Assembly: GCF_030380815.1 (NCBI RefSeq)
Contig: NZ_JAUDUY010000004.1
Span: forward strand, 248,001-312,000
DNA length: 64,000 nucleotides
From: Robiginitalea aurantiaca
GTDB lineage: Bacteria > Bacteroidota > Bacteroidia > Flavobacteriales > Flavobacteriaceae
Reading direction: 5' to 3'
This document shows, one piece after another, positions 8,525-16,084 of the stretch (the stretch's first letter is position 1; each line of letters begins with the position of its first letter). The notes under the pieces are model-generated. The model saw only the letters and a program-made list of their open reading frames with translations. It was not told where the DNA came from and made no database searches. Position numbers and translations under genes: made by a program.

Positions 8525-8980
8525 TTACCCCTCGAGAATTTGAGCAGCGTGATCTTTTGTCTTGACCTTATCTATTACGCGGGTAACGGTTCCGGAACCA
8601 TCCACAATAAAGGTCTTACGGTGAATACCATCGAACTCCCTTCCCATAAATTTCTTAGGCCCCCAGACACCGAAAGCGTCGATTACCGTACGGTCCTCGT
8701 CGGCCAGAAGCGGAAATGGAAAATTGTATTTGTTCCGAAAATTAGCCTGCTTTTTTTCAGAATCGGCGCTGACACCCAATAGCGAATAGCCGGCCTCCTG
8801 GAGTTCGGCATAATGATCCCTTAGATTACATGCTTCTGCCGTACAGCCTGGGGTACTCGCCCTGGGATAAAAGAATACGACCAGATCCTGCCCCTTATAA
8901 TCGGAAAGGGAAACCACATTTCCGTCTTGGTCACTGGATTTAAAATCCGGTACTTTGTCACCGGCTTTGAGTGTGTTCAT
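8525..8980 (-). CDS. bcp: Thioredoxin-dependent thiol peroxidase (Bcp/PrxQ peroxiredoxin)
   Basis: 151 residues, the usual length for Bcp. The peroxidatic Cys46 lies in T-P-G-C-T and the resolving Cys51 five residues later in the same helix, the atypical 2-Cys PrxQ arrangement. V-F-F-Y-P-R-A precedes the active site. It reduces hydroperoxides with electrons from thioredoxin in the cytosol. It is divergent from nth across a short A/T-rich gap (8981-9025) and convergent with the 7034 gene, ending 30 bp from it. Confidence 0.93.
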   Translation of the reverse strand: MNTLKAGDKVPDFKSSDQDGNVVSLSDYKGQDLVVFFYPRASTPGCTAEACNLRDHYAELQEAGYSLLGVSADSEKKQANFRNKYNFPFPLLADEDRTVIDAFGVWGPKKFMGREFDGIHRKTFIVDGSGTVTRVIDKVKTKDHAAQILEG

Positions 8981-9025
8981 ACGTTTTTTTATTTGTTTAT
9001 TTATTTTTTTATAAAGTTAAACAAT

Positions 9026-9688
9026 ATGACCAAAAAAGAAAAGGCGGATTTTGTTGTATCTACATTGGAATCGATTTACCCGGAAGTCCCTGTACCTCTT
9101 GAACATAGGGACCCTTACACCCTGCTTATCGCCGTTTTACTGTCCGCTCAAAGTACGGATGTAAGGGTCAATAAAACCACACCTGCCCTATTTGAAAAAG
9201 CGGATAATCCCGAAGCCATGACGAAGTTGCCCGTCTCGCAAATCAGGGAAATCATCAAGCCGGTAGGACTTTCCCCCACAAAAGCCAGGGCGATTCACAG
9301 ATTATCGGAGCTCCTTCTTGAACATCATCAGGGAAAAGTACCTGCAGATCTCGAAGCCCTCGAAGCCCTTCCCGGAGTTGGACATAAAACTGCCAGTGTC
9401 GTTATTTCTCAGGCATTTGGGATACCGGCATTTCCTGTGGACACCCATATTCACAGACTGATGTTTCGCTGGGGGCTGTCGACCGGGAAAAATGTCATTC
9501 AGACTGAAAAAGATGCCAAACGCTTATTTCCAAGGGAATTATGGAATAAGTTGCACCTGCAGATCATTTGGTACGGCAGGGAATATTGCCCGGCAAGGGG
9601 CTGGAACCTTGAAAAAGACGTGATTACAAGTACTATTGGAAGGAAATCAGTACTCAATGCCTATAGGGCAAAAAAAAAGACCCGCTAG
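9026..9688 (+). CDS. nth: Endonuclease III-like DNA glycosylase without an Fe-S cluster
   Basis: 220 residues. The helix-hairpin-helix L-P-G-V-G-H-K-T-A carries the catalytic Lys121, and the catalytic Asp139 lies in V-D-T-H, matching E. coli Lys120 and Asp138. It should remove oxidised pyrimidines and cleave abasic sites. The C-terminal four-cysteine 4Fe-4S loop is absent: after Y-C188-P-A-R-G-W there is no further Cys, so only one Cys remains. The ATG at 9026 is chosen because the upstream in-frame extension runs through A/T-rich intergenic DNA into the divergent bcp gene. Confidence 0.9.
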   Translation: MTKKEKADFVVSTLESIYPEVPVPLEHRDPYTLLIAVLLSAQSTDVRVNKTTPALFEKADNPEAMTKLPVSQIREIIKPVGLSPTKARAIHRLSELLLEHHQGKVPADLEALEALPGVGHKTASVVISQAFGIPAFPVDTHIHRLMFRWGLSTGKNVIQTEKDAKRLFPRELWNKLHLQIIWYGREYCPARGWNLEKDVITSTIGRKSVLNAYRAKKKTR

Positions 9689-9695
9689 GCGGGTC
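9679..9695. terminator. Bidirectional terminator between nth and the 47-residue gene
   Basis: GACCCGC and GCGGGTC flank a 3-base loop (perfect 7-bp stem). On the minus strand the hairpin is followed by a run of about ten T, so it is a strong terminator for the sigma factor/small-protein module. The nth stop codon (9686-9688) lies in the loop, so nth ends in the same element. Confidence 0.85.
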
Positions 9696-9701
9696 TGTTG
9701 T

Positions 9702-9845
9702 TTAGTTTAAGCTGGCTTCAAATTTGAAGTCCTGATAGCCAGTCACATGAAGTGATCTCGAATATTGAAGCAAAAAATCTATCGTTTCCTGCTTAACCTT
9801 GCATCCTTTGCATGTATTGGCTTGTTCTGAGTAAATTCTTTCCAT
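9702..9845 (-). CDS. 47-residue protein downstream of ECF-like sigma factor (copy 1)
   Basis: A short ORF of 47 codons. It begins M-E-R-I-Y-S-E and carries a C-x-x-C (T-C-K-G-C-K, residues 11-16) and the segment E-T-I-D-F-L-L-Q-Y-S-R-S at 20-31. Evidence that it is real: the other sigma factor gene is followed by a second 47-codon ORF with the same C-terminal pattern (ET-DFLL--SRS---V-------FE--LN, 14 of the last 31 residues identical), and both stop a few bases before an intrinsic terminator. It starts 65 bp after the sigma factor stop, so it is probably co-transcribed. The function is unknown; a small modulator of the sigma factor is one possibility (inference). Confidence 0.75.
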   Translation of the reverse strand: MERIYSEQANTCKGCKVKQETIDFLLQYSRSLHVTGYQDFKFEASLN

Positions 9846-9910
9846 ATACCTAGAGTTCGTTACAACTAAATAACGCAACCCCTATGGAAATATTGCTCGG
9901 TATTCTATGA

Positions 9911-10495
9911 TTAGTAATTTGTTAAGACAATTTTGTTGCGCTGAATGATTTTCCTCAAGTTGATAAGTGCATAGCGCATGCGGCCGAGAGCAGTGTTAAT
10001 ACTGACTCCAGTAGACTCGGAAATTTCCTTAAAACTCATATCCTTGTAGATACGCATAATCAGAACTTCCCGCTGATCATCAGGTAATTCATCGATCAGA
10101 ATCCCAAGATCGCTATCGATCTGATCTTTGATCATTTGCTTTTCAGCATTTAGCTTGTCATCGCCAATGACCGAAAATATATTGAAATCCTCGCTCCCCT
10201 CAAATTTGGGCATTCGCTTGTTTTTCCGAAAATAGTCAATGATCAGGTTATGGGCAATTCGCATTACCCAGGGAAGAAATTTCCCTTCTTCACTGTAGTT
10301 CCCCTTTTTCAGTGTTTTGATAACCTTAATAAAGGTATCCTGAAAAATGTCTTCCGTAACATCCCTGTCCAGAACCTTAGAATAAATAAAGCTGGTGATG
10401 CGCTGGTTGTGTCTGTTGATTAGGACCTCGAGGGCTCTTTCTTTACCACTGATGTATTCCTTTACCAGGATTGAGTCTTCGATCTGTAGTTCCAT
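9911..10495 (-). CDS. ECF-like RNA polymerase sigma-70 family factor (copy 1)
   Basis: 194 residues. Region 2 is visible in F-I-Y-S-K-V-L-D-R-D-V-T-E-D-I-F-Q-D-T-F and W-V-M-R-I-A-H-N-L-I-I-D-Y-F-R-K. Region 4 has the helix-turn-helix M-S-F-K-E-I-S-E-S-T-G-V-S-I-N-T-A-L-G. It should direct RNA polymerase to a specific promoter set. It is a close paralogue of the 11038-11619 gene, identical over long stretches of regions 2 and 4. No transmembrane anti-sigma gene follows; instead there is a 47-residue ORF. A paired 21-bp-period operator (10610-10640) lies upstream, matching those near the LytTR/histidine kinase genes at 62 kb. Confidence 0.93.
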   Translation of the reverse strand: MELQIEDSILVKEYISGKERALEVLINRHNQRITSFIYSKVLDRDVTEDIFQDTFIKVIKTLKKGNYSEEGKFLPWVMRIAHNLIIDYFRKNKRMPKFEGSEDFNIFSVIGDDKLNAEKQMIKDQIDSDLGILIDELPDDQREVLIMRIYKDMSFKEISESTGVSINTALGRMRYALINLRKIIQRNKIVLTNY

Positions 10496-10574
10496 AGTTT
10501 TTTGTTCTGTTAAGGACCTTAAGCTGGTTTTGCTTCTGATGCTGTTTTCGGTTTGCTCGGTTTCAAATACAAAC

Positions 10575-10640
10575 TAAAATTAGCACAAGGGCCTGCCCAC
10601 GAAAAAACATTGTTGTAAAACCGCCGAATCTTGATGTAAA
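10575..10640 (-). promoter_or_regulatory. Operator and -7-like element upstream of the sigma factor gene
   Basis: Two direct repeats read on the + strand: TTGTTGTAAA at 10610-10619 and TTGATGTAAA at 10631-10640, starts 21 bp apart. On the minus strand the proximal repeat is followed by exactly 27 bp and then TAATTTTA (10582 to 10575), a 7/8 match to TAnnTTTG. The 21/27 geometry equals that of the three units at 61.9-62.5 kb. An alternative 7/8 -7 match (TTAGTTTG, 10570-10577) would give a different spacing. Transcription would leave a leader of about 75 nt before the ATG at 10495. Confidence 0.55.
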
Positions 10641-10725
10641 ACCCCGAATTTGAATTTTTAACAGGAATTGAAATCGAAAAGACCGTCCGGAAGCACGCCA
10701 ATTCGTTCCCCTGGATCCATAAAAA

Positions 10726-10747
10726 AGCCCGGTCGTCTGCCCGGGCT
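10726..10747 (-). terminator. Terminator after the second sigma factor/small-protein module
   Basis: AGCCCGG and CCGGGCT form a perfect 7-bp stem around an 8-base loop. On the minus strand it is followed by six T. It lies 26 bp after the stop of the 47-residue gene at 10774, the same position relative to the module as the terminator at 9679. Confidence 0.8.
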
Positions 10748-10773
10748 CATATTGTCGTTATGAAATGTTTGGA

Positions 10774-10917
10774 TCAGTTCAGGTTCCTTTCAAAAATAAG
10801 TCCCCCCGTTTCTACAACGCTGTAGGATCTGGAAAAGTCCAGTAGAAAGTCAACCGTTTCTTTAGAAGCCTTCAGAGTGTTGGTCTTCGTATTGGTATTG
10901 TAGTTGGTGTTCTCCAT
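10774..10917 (-). CDS. 47-residue protein downstream of ECF-like sigma factor (copy 2)
   Basis: A 47-codon ORF, the same length as the ORF at 9702 and in the same place relative to its sigma factor gene (120 bp after the stop). The N-terminal third is Asn/Thr-rich (M-E-N-T-N-Y-N-T-N-T-K-T-N-T) and lacks the C-x-x-C of its partner. The C-terminal part keeps E-T-V-D-F-L-L-D-F-S-R-S and ends F-E-R-N-L-N. Conservation of the C-terminal half with a diverged N-terminus suggests selection on a short helical segment. No known domain is recognised. It lies just before the terminator at 10726. Confidence 0.72.
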   Translation of the reverse strand: MENTNYNTNTKTNTLKASKETVDFLLDFSRSYSVVETGGLIFERNLN

Positions 10918-11037
10918 GAGATTGCTTTGTTTCTCAAAATAACGCAATCTGCCTGGAAAGCTGTTTGGCGGTTCGATCTAGGACATATTAATTCGTCCAA
11001 AAAACGCGGAGCGCCGGGTATATCGACCTACCACCAA

Positions 11038-11619
11038 TTAATCCGTTAAAACAATCTGGTTTTCCTCTATGAGTTTTCGCAGGTTGATAAGAGCATACCG
11101 CATGCGGCCCAGGGCGGTGTTAATACTAACCCCGGTATTATCTGCAATCTCTTTAAAACTCATATTCTGATACATCCGCATGCGAATGACATCCTGTTGC
11201 TCGCCGGGAAGCTTGCATACCAGTCCTCCCACATCCGAGGCGATCTGATCCTGAATAAGCTGCTTTTCGGCATTCAGGGCATCATCCTGCATTACGGAAA
11301 AGACATGGAATTCCGAACTTCCTTCGTATCTCGGCATACGGTTGCTCTTCCGGTAATAGTCTATAACCAGGTTATGGGCAATCCGCATAACCCAGGGTAG
11401 GAATTTTCCTTCTTCATTATATTTCCCAAGTTTCAGGGTGCGGATAACCTTTATAAAGGTATCCTGAAATATATCCTCGGTCACCTCGCGGTCGAATACC
11501 TTGGAATAAATAAAATTAAAAATTCGCTGATTATGGCGATCGATAAGAAATTCAAGCGAGCGTTCGTCGCCATTTAAATAATTTCGGATCAGAGAAGCGT
11601 CATCTACATGGAGTTCCAT
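11038..11619 (-). CDS. ECF-like RNA polymerase sigma-70 family factor (copy 2)
   Basis: 193 residues from the ATG at 11619, which aligns with the start of the paralogue at 10495 (M-E-L-x-x-x-D). An ATG at 11649 would add ten residues and is the alternative. Regions 2 and 4 are almost the same as in the paralogue (E-D-I-F-Q-D-T-F-I-K-V-I, E-G-K-F-L-P-W-V-M-R-I-A-H-N-L, T-G-V-S-I-N-T-A-L-G-R-M-R-Y-A-L-I-N-L-R-K), so the two may recognise similar promoters. It is followed by its own 47-residue ORF and terminator. Its upstream region has a perfect -7 element but no TTGTTGTGAA operator. Confidence 0.92.
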   Translation of the reverse strand: MELHVDDASLIRNYLNGDERSLEFLIDRHNQRIFNFIYSKVFDREVTEDIFQDTFIKVIRTLKLGKYNEEGKFLPWVMRIAHNLVIDYYRKSNRMPRYEGSSEFHVFSVMQDDALNAEKQLIQDQIASDVGGLVCKLPGEQQDVIRMRMYQNMSFKEIADNTGVSINTALGRMRYALINLRKLIEENQIVLTD

Positions 11620-11742
11620 ACACATTACTTTTTTGATTAAGTCTGACATCGCTCCTTTATAGGTAGCTGTCAGAGAAGCTATTTTAAATTCAAAAAAAGT
11701 AATAGTGCTTTATAGGCAGTAGATATTTTGTGTTAGACATTT

Positions 11743-11750
11743 CAAATATA
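11743..11750 (-). promoter_or_regulatory. -7 promoter element for the second sigma factor module
   Basis: On the minus strand TATATTTG, an exact TAnnTTTG match. It lies about 120 nt before the ATG at 11619, so the mRNA would have a leader of over 100 nt. No TTG is found at the usual -33 position. Confidence 0.45.
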
Positions 11751-11834
11751 GAAAAATTTTTACTGCATCGAAGAATACACCATCATTCTCCTTTAAAGAA
11801 TTAACAGCAGGTGGCTATTGGCACTTACAAATTG

Positions 11835-11842
11835 TATCTTTG
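11835..11842 (+). promoter_or_regulatory. -7 promoter element for uvrA
   Basis: TATCTTTG matches TAnnTTTG exactly and lies 17 bp before the ATG at 11860. It argues against a TTG start at 11818, which is upstream of it. Confidence 0.55.
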
Positions 11843-11859
11843 CACCTTATTTTCAGCGC

Positions 11860-14643
11860 ATGGATTCAATTGTCGAAACAGATCCCAAAAAGGCTATTCT
11901 TATCAAGGGGGCGCGCCTTCATAATCTTAAGAATATCGATGTCAGCATTCCCCGAAATCAACTGGTGGTTATAACGGGAATGTCCGGATCCGGCAAATCC
12001 ACGCTTGCTTTTGATACCTTATACGCTGAGGGACAACGGCGCTATGTCGAGAGTCTTTCCTCCTATGCACGCCAGTTTCTCGGGAAACTGGATAAACCGA
12101 AAGTAGATTATATCCGGGGCATTGCACCTGCTATTGCCATTGAGCAGAAAATCAACTCCACAAACCCGAGATCTACGGTGGGCACTTCCACTGAAATCTA
12201 CGACTATCTTAAATTGCTCTATGCGCGCATCGGAAAGACCTATTCTCCAATTTCCGGAAATGAGGTCGTAAAACACCGGGTAAGCGATGTAGTCGATTAT
12301 GTCCTCAGCCAGGAAAAGGACCGGAGATTCCTTTTATTGGCCCCCATTACCATATCCGATGACCGGGACATACAGAAATCCCTGGATCTGCTCTCCAAGC
12401 AGGGGTATGCGAGAATAAAACACAAGGGAGAAGTACTCCGTATAGGTCCCGAAATGACTGATATCGGCAGGTCTTTCGATCTGGTCGTCGACAGGGTGGT
12501 TGTAAAAAAAGAGGATGAAGATTTCATCAACAGGCTTGCTGGGGCCATAGATACCGCCTTTTTTGAAGGTAAGGGAACCTGCCTCATCGAAGAGGCCGAT
12601 GGAGATCAGCGAATCGCATTCAGCAATAAATTCGAGCTGGATGGCCTGGTTTTTCCAGAACCCAATGTCCATTTATTCAGTTTTAGCAATCCTTATGGGG
12701 CATGTCCTAAGTGCGAAGGATATGGGGATGTCATAGGTATTGACGAGGATCTGGTAATTCCGAATACGGAGCGGTCTGTCTACGATAATGCTATCGCCCC
12801 CTGGAAGGGAGAGAGTATGAGTGTGTACCGGGACGACCTGGTCAACAATGCATATACTTTCGACTTCCCCATCCATAAGCCCTGGTTTGAATTAACCCCT
12901 GAGCAGCGCAATTTAGTATGGGAGGGCAATAAGCACTTCACCGGCCTCAATGCGTTCTTCCAGAAACTCGAAGAAAAGAGTTACAAAATACAAAACCGGG
13001 TAATGCTTTCACGATACCGTGGTAAAACCCGGTGCAATCAGTGTTCAGGAACTCGCCTGAGAGCCGAAGCTTCCTATGTTAAGGTAGGCGGAAAATCGAT
13101 CACCGAACTGGTCGATATGCCGATTTACAAGCTTGCCAAATTTTTCGATGAACTGGAACTGGATCCGCACAGGACAGAAGTTTCAAAAAGGCTGTTGCTT
13201 GAAATCCGGAACCGGATCCGGTATCTGCTGAAGGTCGGGCTGAGCTATTTATCCCTAAACCGAAAGTCCAATTCGCTCTCCGGGGGCGAAAGCCAGCGCA
13301 TAAACCTGGCTACTTCGCTGGGAAGCAGTCTGGTCGGATCTATGTATATATTGGATGAACCCAGCGTGGGATTGCATCCGAGAGATTCTGAGAATCTGAT
13401 CGAAGTATTAAAGGCCCTGAAAGCACTGGGCAATACGGTAATCGTAGTGGAACACGACGAAGAGATGATGCGGGCAGCTGATCGCATAATCGATATCGGA
13501 CCTGAAGCGGGAACCCATGGAGGTGAAGTCGTTGCACAGGGAACCCTTTCAGAACTTTTGAAATCCGATTCCTATACCGCCCGTTACCTCAGCGGCGCCA
13601 TGGAAATACCCGTACCGGCCAAAAGGCGAAACGGAAAAGGGCATATAACGGTCCTCGGGGCCCGGCAACATAACCTGCAAAACATCGACGTGACCTTCCC
13701 CTTGCAAGTCCTTACAGTGGTTACCGGTGTTTCGGGAAGTGGCAAAAGCACTTTGGTCAACAAAATCCTCTATCCTGCGCTTCAGAAGAAGCTCGGCGGT
13801 TATGGACAAAAAGCGGGACATCACAAGACGCTGGAGGGTGAATTCGGGTTTATAAGTCATTTGGAGTTTGTCGATCAGAATCCCATAGGCCGTTCCTCCA
13901 GATCCAATCCCGTCACCTATCTTAAAGCCTATGACGATATCCGAAATCTTTTTGCCAGCCAGAAGCTCAGCAAACTCAGAGGTTATAAGTCCAAGCATTT
14001 TTCCTTTAATGTAGACGGGGGCCGATGCGAAAAGTGCAAAGGTGAGGGAGACATTACGGTCGAAATGCAATTCATGGCAGATGTGCACCTGGAATGCGAT
14101 CAGTGCAAAGGAAAGCGGTTTAAAAAGGAAATTCTGGAAGTACAATTCCATAAGGCTTCTATTAGCGATGTCCTGCAGATGACCGTCGACGAGGCCATTT
14201 CATTTTTCCAGGACCACAAAGCCGATAAAATTGCTTCAAGGCTCAAACCACTTCAGGACGTAGGACTGGGATATGTTGCCCTGGGCCAACCCTCCTCTAC
14301 CCTTTCCGGCGGAGAAGCGCAGCGCATTAAACTGGCTTCTTTTCTGGGCAAAGGTCAGGGGCGGGAAAAAGCGCTGTTTATCTTTGATGAACCCACTACA
14401 GGCCTGCATTTTCACGACATTCGTAAATTACTGGATTCCTTTAATGCACTTCTGGGTAAAGGACACTCCATTATTGTGATCGAACACAATATAGAACTGA
14501 TCAAAAGCGCAGATCACGTAATTGACCTCGGACCGGAAGGGGGGGATAAAGGAGGGCAGCTACTCGCCTTCGGAACTCCGGAGGAGGTCGCCAGCAACCC
14601 GGATTCCATCACAGGCAGGTATCTGAAGCAAAAGCTTAGATAG
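11860..14643 (+). CDS. uvrA: Excinuclease ABC subunit A
   Basis: 927 residues, the usual UvrA length. Two ABC ATPase modules are visible: Walker A G-M-S-G-S-G-K-S-T near residue 40 and V-S-G-S-G-K-S-T near 630, each with its own signature (L-S-G-G-E-S-Q-R and L-S-G-G-E-A-Q-R). Zinc-finger cysteines are present in C-P-K-C...C-N-Q-C and in C-E-K-C...C-D-Q-C. UvrA scans DNA for bulky lesions and loads UvrB in nucleotide excision repair. It is a single-gene unit, divergent from the sigma factor genes. The start is set by the -7 element at 11835. Confidence 0.97.
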   Translation: MDSIVETDPKKAILIKGARLHNLKNIDVSIPRNQLVVITGMSGSGKSTLAFDTLYAEGQRRYVESLSSYARQFLGKLDKPKVDYIRGIAPAIAIEQKINSTNPRSTVGTSTEIYDYLKLLYARIGKTYSPISGNEVVKHRVSDVVDYVLSQEKDRRFLLLAPITISDDRDIQKSLDLLSKQGYARIKHKGEVLRIGPEMTDIGRSFDLVVDRVVVKKEDEDFINRLAGAIDTAFFEGKGTCLIEEADGDQRIAFSNKFELDGLVFPEPNVHLFSFSNPYGACPKCEGYGDVIGIDEDLVIPNTERSVYDNAIAPWKGESMSVYRDDLVNNAYTFDFPIHKPWFELTPEQRNLVWEGNKHFTGLNAFFQKLEEKSYKIQNRVMLSRYRGKTRCNQCSGTRLRAEASYVKVGGKSITELVDMPIYKLAKFFDELELDPHRTEVSKRLLLEIRNRIRYLLKVGLSYLSLNRKSNSLSGGESQRINLATSLGSSLVGSMYILDEPSVGLHPRDSENLIEVLKALKALGNTVIVVEHDEEMMRAADRIIDIGPEAGTHGGEVVAQGTLSELLKSDSYTARYLSGAMEIPVPAKRRNGKGHITVLGARQHNLQNIDVTFPLQVLTVVTGVSGSGKSTLVNKILYPALQKKLGGYGQKAGHHKTLEGEFGFISHLEFVDQNPIGRSSRSNPVTYLKAYDDIRNLFASQKLSKLRGYKSKHFSFNVDGGRCEKCKGEGDITVEMQFMADVHLECDQCKGKRFKKEILEVQFHKASISDVLQMTVDEAISFFQDHKADKIASRLKPLQDVGLGYVALGQPSSTLSGGEAQRIKLASFLGKGQGREKALFIFDEPTTGLHFHDIRKLLDSFNALLGKGHSIIVIEHNIELIKSADHVIDLGPEGGDKGGQLLAFGTPEEVASNPDSITGRYLKQKLR

Positions 14644-14718
14644 GACACCACACTGCTCACTCCCCGGGTTAATCCTATCTTACTGTATTACAATATATTA
14701 CATAATCATATTCCATTT

Positions 14719-14733
14719 TGGCACGGTGATTGT
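14719..14733 (+). promoter_or_regulatory. Sigma-54-like -24/-12 promoter
   Basis: TTGGCACGGTGATTGT fits the sigma-54 pattern TGGCACG-N4-TTGC with the right GG-to-GC distance (10 bp between the dinucleotides, 14720-14721 and 14732-14733). The last base is T instead of C. Transcription would start near 14745, about 42 nt before the ATG at 14787. No enhancer site was identified. Confidence 0.5.
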
Positions 14734-14786
14734 TTCTCGTTGGGTGGATGTAAATCGTTTGCATCCCTAACTTAAAACCTATCGCC

Positions 14787-16016
14787 ATGAAAAATCTAGT
14801 CTTCTTTTTAACCGCGTTAGTATTCGGAACAGGAACCTCTTATGGAGCCGAGATGGCTGCCACAGTTTCCTCCGTAAACTCCAGGTCTTTTATTTTTACT
14901 GAAGGGGATATCACATTTTCGGTATACCCGGATGGTGAATTCGATTTTTACCTCAACAACCAGGTGGGGTTTCAAGCCGGGGTGATAGGAGGTCAGGGTG
15001 CAATATCCTTTAATGCAGGGTATAACTACAATCCCTACGTGCAGTACGACGATTTTGGGGCTGTCATCCAGATATCACAGCTTCCGGTCTATTACGATTA
15101 TTACGGAAGGGTCAACCGCATCGGGAACATACATATGACCTATAGAAATGGACGTTTATATCGCCTGGGCGGTATGCGTATATACTATAACGGATTCGGA
15201 TACTACAATTACCATCTGGGTTACATCAACCCGTATAACAGGGTTTATGTTTACCAGCCGTTCCACAGCTATTTTGTTAGACCAGCTGCCGCGTATTGTA
15301 TGGTTTATCCACAACCCTACAGACATTACTATAACCCTGTGCGATATACCTATTACAGGCCGTATCACAACAATGTCCGAAGAGCGTACGCACATGTAGG
15401 CAAACCTTACAAATACCAGAATCGTGCTGAGCGAAGCAGGGTATATAAAAATGATCGTCGGGTGGTTGCACGTAGTACTGCGGGAGCGCGCAGTAACTCG
15501 AGAAGTGTTGCGGGTCGCAGTAGCGGGGACCGCACAATAAAAGCAACCCGAACGCAGCGCGCATCGACAAGTCGTTCCAGCTCCGCAATACGGACCAAAG
15601 GCAACCTGAATAGCGGTCGGAGTTTGGCTGAAAACCGAACTAAGGGCCGTACGATAAGGGACAATGGAAAGTCTGGGAACCAGCGCAGCGTCGCCAGCAG
15701 TCGGACAAGTACCCGGACCGTTAAATCCAACGGTAATGCCTACAAAGGTCGAAGTATCGCGGGCAACCGGACAAGCGCCCGCAAAACAGGGAAGGTTTCC
15801 CCTCCTTCTAAAACTGTGAGCAAGCAAACGTTTTCACGGACGGCTAAGAAAGAAAGCGCAAGCAATGTAGCTGCTGCCAGGCGAAGTGGAAGTAAAATGA
15901 CAAAACGCAAGGATGGTATACGTACCTCTAATGCCAAGTCGAACCGGTCTGCTACAGCCTCCAGAAGCACAGATAGAAATTCTGGCCGTACCTCCAGAAG
16001 AAGTTCTGGATACTAA
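14787..16016 (+). CDS. Secreted Tyr-rich and Arg/Ser-rich low-complexity protein
   Basis: 409 residues. A signal peptide (M-K-N-L-V-F-F-L-T-A-L-V-F-G-T-G-T) ends near the A-E-M of residues 21-23. Residues 30-130 form a beta-like domain (FIFTEGDITFSVYPDGEFDF). Residues 110-200 are very rich in Tyr with Pro, His and Asn. Residues 200-409 are strongly basic and built of irregular short repeats of the G-R-S-[ILV]-A-[GE]-N-R-T kind. The tail resembles an RNA-, DNA- or polyanion-binding disordered region, or a surface/matrix protein. A sigma-54-like promoter precedes it, suggesting tight regulation. I know similar flavobacterial proteins but no assigned function. Confidence 0.8.
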   Translation: MKNLVFFLTALVFGTGTSYGAEMAATVSSVNSRSFIFTEGDITFSVYPDGEFDFYLNNQVGFQAGVIGGQGAISFNAGYNYNPYVQYDDFGAVIQISQLPVYYDYYGRVNRIGNIHMTYRNGRLYRLGGMRIYYNGFGYYNYHLGYINPYNRVYVYQPFHSYFVRPAAAYCMVYPQPYRHYYNPVRYTYYRPYHNNVRRAYAHVGKPYKYQNRAERSRVYKNDRRVVARSTAGARSNSRSVAGRSSGDRTIKATRTQRASTSRSSSAIRTKGNLNSGRSLAENRTKGRTIRDNGKSGNQRSVASSRTSTRTVKSNGNAYKGRSIAGNRTSARKTGKVSPPSKTVSKQTFSRTAKKESASNVAAARRSGSKMTKRKDGIRTSNAKSNRSATASRSTDRNSGRTSRRSSGY

Positions 16017-16045
16017 AACTTCTCAGTATTAGCTAAAGCATACAC

Positions 16046-16084
16046 AGGCCCCGTGGACAATTAAAATCTACGGGGCCTATTTTT
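16046..16084. terminator. Bidirectional terminator after the Tyr/Arg-rich gene
   Basis: AGGCCCCGT (16046-16054) pairs with ACGGGGCCT (16070-16078) around a 15-base loop, followed by ATTTTTT. It also overlaps the stop codon of the convergent flippase gene. Confidence 0.8.

Noticed and set aside
8500-8530. GGGTAAT/ATTACCC inverted repeat between the 7034 gene and bcp as a terminator
   Set aside because: Long loop and no T-run on either side; too weak to call.
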